Origin: Methylobacterium brachythecii
GTDB lineage: Bacteria > Pseudomonadota > Alphaproteobacteria > Rhizobiales > Beijerinckiaceae
Length of the DNA stretch: 64,000 nt
Assembly (NCBI RefSeq): GCF_014196345.1
Contig: NZ_JACIDN010000002.1
Span: forward strand, 62,001-126,000
Direction of reading: 5' to 3'
Shown: positions 60,435 through 64,000 of the stretch, piece after piece
Position numbering within the stretch: the first letter of the stretch is position 1
How the letters are laid out: the number at the start of each line of letters is the position of its first letter
The notes under the pieces: model-generated
What the model saw: only the letters and a program-made list of their open reading frames with translations
The model's database searches: none
Told to the model about the DNA's origin: nothing
Program-made: the position numbers and the translations under genes

Positions 60435-60974
60435 ATGGACGTCGCCCTCGCTCACCACGATCACTATCCGGACGCTCGGATCCGCGCGCTGCTCAAGCAG
60501 ACGCGCACGATCGCGCTGGTCGGCGCCTCGGCGAACCCGGCCCGGCCAAGCTACATCGTGCTGAAATACCTGTCCGAGCGCGGCTACACGGTGACGCCGG
60601 TCAATCCCGGGCTCGCCGGCCAAAGCATCCTCGGCATGCCGGTGATCGGCCGCCTCGCGGAGCTGCCCGGCCCGGTCGACATGGTCGAGATCTTCCGCAA
60701 TTCGATCGCCGCGGACGGCCTCGTGGACGAGGCCCTGGCGCTTCCGGAATTGCCGAAGATCATCTGGATGCAGCTCAGCGTGCGCAACGATGAGGCGGCG
60801 GCGCGGGCCGAGGCGCGCGGCGTCACCGTCATCATGAACCGCTGCCCGAAGATCGAGTACGGCCGTCTCTCTGGCGAGATCGGCTGGACCGGCGTGAACA
60901 CGCGGATCATCAGCGCCAAGAAGCCGGTGCTCGACAAGCGCGGCGTGCAGCGGCTGACGATCGACGAACGGTAG
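60435..60974 (+). CDS. CoA-binding-domain protein
   Basis: 179 residues of the CoA-binding (YccU-like) family: IALVGASANPARPSYIVLKYL, GLAGQSILG, MVEIFRNS and VTVIMNRCPKIEYGRL. Fold is that of succinyl-CoA synthetase alpha; function unknown. ATG 60435 is the family start; the longer frame upstream overlaps the divergent thioesterase start. Confidence 0.88.
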   Translation: MDVALAHHDHYPDARIRALLKQTRTIALVGASANPARPSYIVLKYLSERGYTVTPVNPGLAGQSILGMPVIGRLAELPGPVDMVEIFRNSIAADGLVDEALALPELPKIIWMQLSVRNDEAAARAEARGVTVIMNRCPKIEYGRLSGEIGWTGVNTRIISAKKPVLDKRGVQRLTIDER

Positions 60975-60990
60975 TCCGAAAGGCCGGCGA

Positions 60991-61656
60991 TCAGGCGCTT
61001 GTCGCCCGCTGCTCCTGGCTCGGTACGAGAGCCGGTTCGACGAGATGCGGAGCGGCAGGGTTCTGCGCGAGGTCGGCGAGGACACCGTTCACGTGGGACG
61101 CGGTCATTCCCATCGCCGCGCCGATCTCGCCGACGAGGCGGCCGACCTCGGGCGTGAGCGGGATCGCGCCGACGGATTTCACGAGAACGATCTCCTGGCC
61201 CTTTGCGGTCAACAAGCCGGCATGCTCGCGCACGAGGTCGAGCATCGCGTTCTTGTCCATCGGGACCGCATAGGTCTCCTCGGCCTGGGGCGACAGCGTC
61301 TCGAGCCCGAGGACGTCCTTGATCGTCATCGTAATGGAGGGAGCTGACAGCTCCGTCTTCTGCGCGTGCGCCACGTGGATCATGATCTGACCGATCAGGG
61401 CCGAGAGGTTCGTCTCGGCCGCTGCCTTGTCGCGGCGCGGGTCATGGTCGAGAACCTGCTCGTTGTAGGTCTTCTTGCAGGTCTGGCACTCGATATAGGA
61501 ATCGTACTTGTCCATCGGGATCAGCGGAATCCAGTAGAGGTGACCCCAGCGCCTTGGGAGTTTGTGAATGAAGCTTCGAGGATTCGAGCAATGCGGGCAG
61601 TAGAATTCGCCCGTCTTGAGCTCCTTGTTCATCACATAGCTGCCCCAAATAATCAT
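60991..61656 (-). CDS. Zinc-ribbon protein with TerB-like C-terminus
   Basis: 221 residues. The N-terminal 60 hold CPHC and CQTC pairs around FIHKLPRRWGHLYWIPLIPMDK, a zinc-ribbon family. The C-terminal part (LVREHAGLLTAKGQEIVLVKS..., LVGEIGAAMGMTASHVNGVLADL) is helical and might be TerB-like. Function unknown. Alternative start MNKELKTGEF 24 bases later. Confidence 0.72.
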   Translation of the reverse strand: MIIWGSYVMNKELKTGEFYCPHCSNPRSFIHKLPRRWGHLYWIPLIPMDKYDSYIECQTCKKTYNEQVLDHDPRRDKAAAETNLSALIGQIMIHVAHAQKTELSAPSITMTIKDVLGLETLSPQAEETYAVPMDKNAMLDLVREHAGLLTAKGQEIVLVKSVGAIPLTPEVGRLVGEIGAAMGMTASHVNGVLADLAQNPAAPHLVEPALVPSQEQRATSA

Positions 61657-61833
61657 GGCGCTGTCCTTCTGCGATATGCCTCGAATTTAGACGACGAACG
61701 ATCTTGGACTGATCGATGAACCATCCTTGAACTGATTTGGTAATGCAACTCGGGGCGTGATCTCTGCGGTGCGCGCCGTCACGCGGCAGCCGCCACTACG
61801 GGCGCTCAGCGATCGCCCTATCCGCCGAGCTTT

Positions 61834-63096
61834 TCAGGCGGCTCGCGGACGTGTCTCGGCCATGAGCAGGACGGCGACGAAGCTGATCGCGGCGGCGGCG
61901 GCCAGATACACGCCGACCGAGCCGATCCCGCCCCACCCGGCGAGCCATTGCGCGGCGAAGGGCGCCATCGACGCCCCGAGGATGCCAGCGAGGTTGTACG
62001 TCACCGAGGCGCCCGTGTAGCGCACCCGCACGGGAAACAGTTCGGGCAAGGCTGCGCCCATCGGCCCGAAGATCCAGCCCATGGCGAAGAGGCCGAGGCA
62101 GAGGAAGGCGAGCACCAGCACGCCCTCCCCGCTGCCGAGTAGCGGCCCGAACAAGGCGCCGAAGCCGGCCGTGGCCAGGAGTCCGGAGAGCAGGACCGGC
62201 CGGCGCCCGAACCGGTCCGCGGCCGCACCGGCGAGCGGGATCGACAGCGCCAAGAACAGGATCGCCGCGCATTCGAACAGCAGGAAGGTTGTCTTGGGAT
62301 AGCCGAGCGCGCCGGTGCCCCAGCTCAGCGCGAAGACCGTGCAGAGGTAGAACAGGGCGTAGGGCGCCACCATCGAAAGCGTGCCGAGCAGTGTCGCCCG
62401 CCAATGGCGCGTGACGATGGTGGCGAGCGGCACGCGCTCCGGAGCGGTCTTGGCCGAGGCCTCGGCGAAGGCCGGCGTCTCGGTGAGCTTCAACCGCACA
62501 TAGAGCCCGAGGCCGACGAGCACGGCCGAGGCCAGGAAGAGCAGCCGCCAGCCCCAGGACGCGAAGGCCTCGGGTGTCAGGCCGAAGTTCAGGCCGAGGA
62601 ACAGCAGGTTCGCCGCCAGGAACCCCACCGGGGCGCCGAGCTGCGGGGCGATACCGTAGAGCGCCCGCCGGCCGGGCGGCGCGTTCTCGACCGCGAGCAG
62701 GGCCGCACCGCCCCATTCGCCGCCAAAGCCGATGCCCTGCCCGACCCGGAACAGGCAGAGGAGAGCCGGCGCTGGCCAGCCGATGCTCGCGTAGGAGGGT
62801 AGGCAGCCGATCGCGACGGTCGACAGCCCCATGATCATCAGCGAGGCGACGAGCGTGGCCTTGCGCCCGACCCGATCACCGAAATGCCCGAACAAAGCCG
62901 CCCCCACCGGCCGTGCCAGGAAGGCGATGGCGAAGGTCGCGAAGGCCTGGAGCGTCTGCGCCGCCGGCTCGCCGGGCGGGAAGAAGATCGGCCCGATCAC
63001 CAGGGCCGCCGCCGTGGCGTATATATAGAAGTCGTAGAACTCGATCGCCGTGCCGACGAAGCTGGCGAGCAGGATACGAGTGGGAGAGATCTGCAT
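61834..63096 (-). CDS. MHS-family MFS transporter
   Basis: 420-residue metabolite:H+ symporter. N-terminal LASFVGTAIEFYDFYIYATAAALV is the MHS family signature, and FGHFGDRVGRKATLV is the conserved loop 2-3 motif. Twelve helices predicted; substrate probably an organic acid or betaine-like compound. Divergent from the sulfhydrylase gene. ATG 63096. Confidence 0.92.
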   Translation of the reverse strand: MQISPTRILLASFVGTAIEFYDFYIYATAAALVIGPIFFPPGEPAAQTLQAFATFAIAFLARPVGAALFGHFGDRVGRKATLVASLMIMGLSTVAIGCLPSYASIGWPAPALLCLFRVGQGIGFGGEWGGAALLAVENAPPGRRALYGIAPQLGAPVGFLAANLLFLGLNFGLTPEAFASWGWRLLFLASAVLVGLGLYVRLKLTETPAFAEASAKTAPERVPLATIVTRHWRATLLGTLSMVAPYALFYLCTVFALSWGTGALGYPKTTFLLFECAAILFLALSIPLAGAAADRFGRRPVLLSGLLATAGFGALFGPLLGSGEGVLVLAFLCLGLFAMGWIFGPMGAALPELFPVRVRYTGASVTYNLAGILGASMAPFAAQWLAGWGGIGSVGVYLAAAAAISFVAVLLMAETRPRAA

Positions 63097-63189
63097 GGCG
63101 GCGGCTGTATAGCCGAGTTTCCTCCGCGCAATGCATCGGCTTGCCTCGATTGGAACTGCGGGCGTACACGACTGCGCGAGGAGTACCCC

Positions 63190-64000
63190 ATGAGCGACCG
63201 CGAGCCCGGCTTCAACACCTTGGCGATCCACGCCGGAGCGACGCCGGACCCGGCGACCGGCGCCCGCGCGACGCCGATCTACCAGACCACGTCATTCGTC
63301 TTCGACGACGTGGATCACGCCGCCTCGCTGTTCGGGCTGCAGGCCTTCGGCAACATCTATTCGCGGATTACCAACCCGACCAACGCCGTGCTCGAAGAGC
63401 GCATCGCGGCGCTCGAAGGCGGCACGGCGGCGCTCGCCGTCGCCTCGGGGCACGCCGCGCAGTTCCTGACCATGCATGCCCTGATGCAGCCGGGCGACGA
63501 GTTCGTTGCGGCCAACAAGCTCTATGGCGGCTCGATCAACCAGTTCAATCACAGCTACAAGAACTTCGGCTGGAACGTGGTCTGGGCCGATACCGACGAC
63601 CCGGCCACCTTCGAGGCCGCGATCACCTCGCGCACCAAGGCGATCTTCTGCGAGTCGATCGCCAATCCCGGCGGCGTCATCACCGACATCGCGGCGCTCT
63701 CGGCGATCGCACGGCGGCACAACATTCCGCTGGTCGTCGACAACACCATGGCGACGCCGTACCTGATCAAGCCGTTCGAGCACGGCGCCGACATCGTCGT
63801 CCATTCGGCGACGAAGTTCCTGGGCGGACACGGCAACTCCATCGGCGGCCTGATCGTCGACGGGGGCTCCTTCCGCTGGGAGGGCGACGAGCGCTACCCG
63901 ATGCTCTCGAAGCCCCGGCCGGAATATGCCGGCATGGTGCTCTCCGAGACCTTCGGGAATTTTGGCTTCGCCATCGCCGTCAGGGTCCTGAGCCTGCGCG
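63190..64000 (+). CDS. metY: O-acetylhomoserine sulfhydrylase (partial, runs off the window)
   Basis: The 5' 270 codons of a PLP-dependent Cys/Met-metabolism enzyme; the 3' end lies beyond 64000. Start ATG 63190 with AGGAG 6 bases upstream. Begins FNTLAIHAGATPDPATGARATPIYQTTSFVF and has the PLP lysine K209 in VHSATKFLGGHG. The long insertions and YSRITNPT are typical of O-acetylhomoserine sulfhydrylase. It makes homocysteine from O-acetylhomoserine and sulfide. Full length would be about 430 residues. Confidence 0.92.
   Translation, partial: MSDREPGFNTLAIHAGATPDPATGARATPIYQTTSFVFDDVDHAASLFGLQAFGNIYSRITNPTNAVLEERIAALEGGTAALAVASGHAAQFLTMHALMQPGDEFVAANKLYGGSINQFNHSYKNFGWNVVWADTDDPATFEAAITSRTKAIFCESIANPGGVITDIAALSAIARRHNIPLVVDNTMATPYLIKPFEHGADIVVHSATKFLGGHGNSIGGLIVDGGSFRWEGDERYPMLSKPRPEYAGMVLSETFGNFGFAIAVRVLSLR

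Overview
The window looks like chromosome of a GC-rich alphaproteobacterium of the order Hyphomicrobiales, most likely Methylobacterium or Methylorubrum. This is an inference from very high GC content, alphaproteobacterial gene order (rpsF-rpsR-DUF2232-rplI then dnaB; alr-radA; lysC-ptsP-prfA-prmC-DUF4167; divK-pleD-DUF3572; rplM-rpsI), and a phosphoribulokinase cluster with no RuBisCO genes in view. I saw no prophage, insertion sequence, CRISPR array, rRNA or tRNA.

Layout. 1-1761: end of an unidentified gene, then a cobalt-type nitrile hydratase cluster (alpha, beta, accessory protein). 1808-5520: a LysR regulator divergent from a Tat-exported thiamine-diphosphate (ThDP) enzyme, an unidentified small protein and a tiny c-type cytochrome; this is the most unusual locus. 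5881-10799: ribosomal proteins S6, S18 and L9 with a DUF2232 membrane protein, then replicative helicase dnaB. 10852-12446: sulfite dehydrogenase sorA-sorB. 12601-19036: metallophosphoesterase, small secreted proteins, a CynX/NimT-type transporter, a LysR regulator and a secreted repeat protein. 19249-21818: alanine racemase and radA. 21913-23891: an SGNH hydrolase and an OpgC-type acyltransferase. 24188-30055: fbp-prk-rpe-cbbY-like operon, divergent from a CbbR-type regulator that is translationally coupled to an FAD reductase. 30062-36525: small regulators and secreted proteins, cysK, a DUF2254 protein, pleD, divK and DUF3572. 36535-40969: ruvA, YceI, ruvC, a quinone reductase and ubiG. 41160-48525: lysC, ptsP, prfA, prmC and DUF4167. 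48605-53764: hook genes flgE-flgK-flgL behind a probable sigma-54 promoter, next to a BLUF photoreceptor and a receiver protein. 55064-64000: DUF1697, rplM-rpsI, a secreted/membrane cluster, an isoprenylcysteine-methyltransferase-like protein, a thioesterase, a CoA-binding protein, a zinc-ribbon protein, an MHS transporter and the start of an O-acetylhomoserine sulfhydrylase.

How parts work together. cysK, sorAB and metY concern sulfur. The fbp-prk-rpe block makes and turns over ribulose bisphosphate; in the related Methylorubrum extorquens, Prk is known to supply a regulatory signal rather than fix carbon. divK, pleD, hook genes, BLUF and the receiver bear on cell cycle and motility. Dispersed palindromic elements of three kinds lie between genes. 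Two genes (alanine racemase and a metallophosphoesterase) lack an ATG, GTG or TTG where the family N-terminus begins, but each has an ATC there with a well-spaced Shine-Dalgarno sequence.
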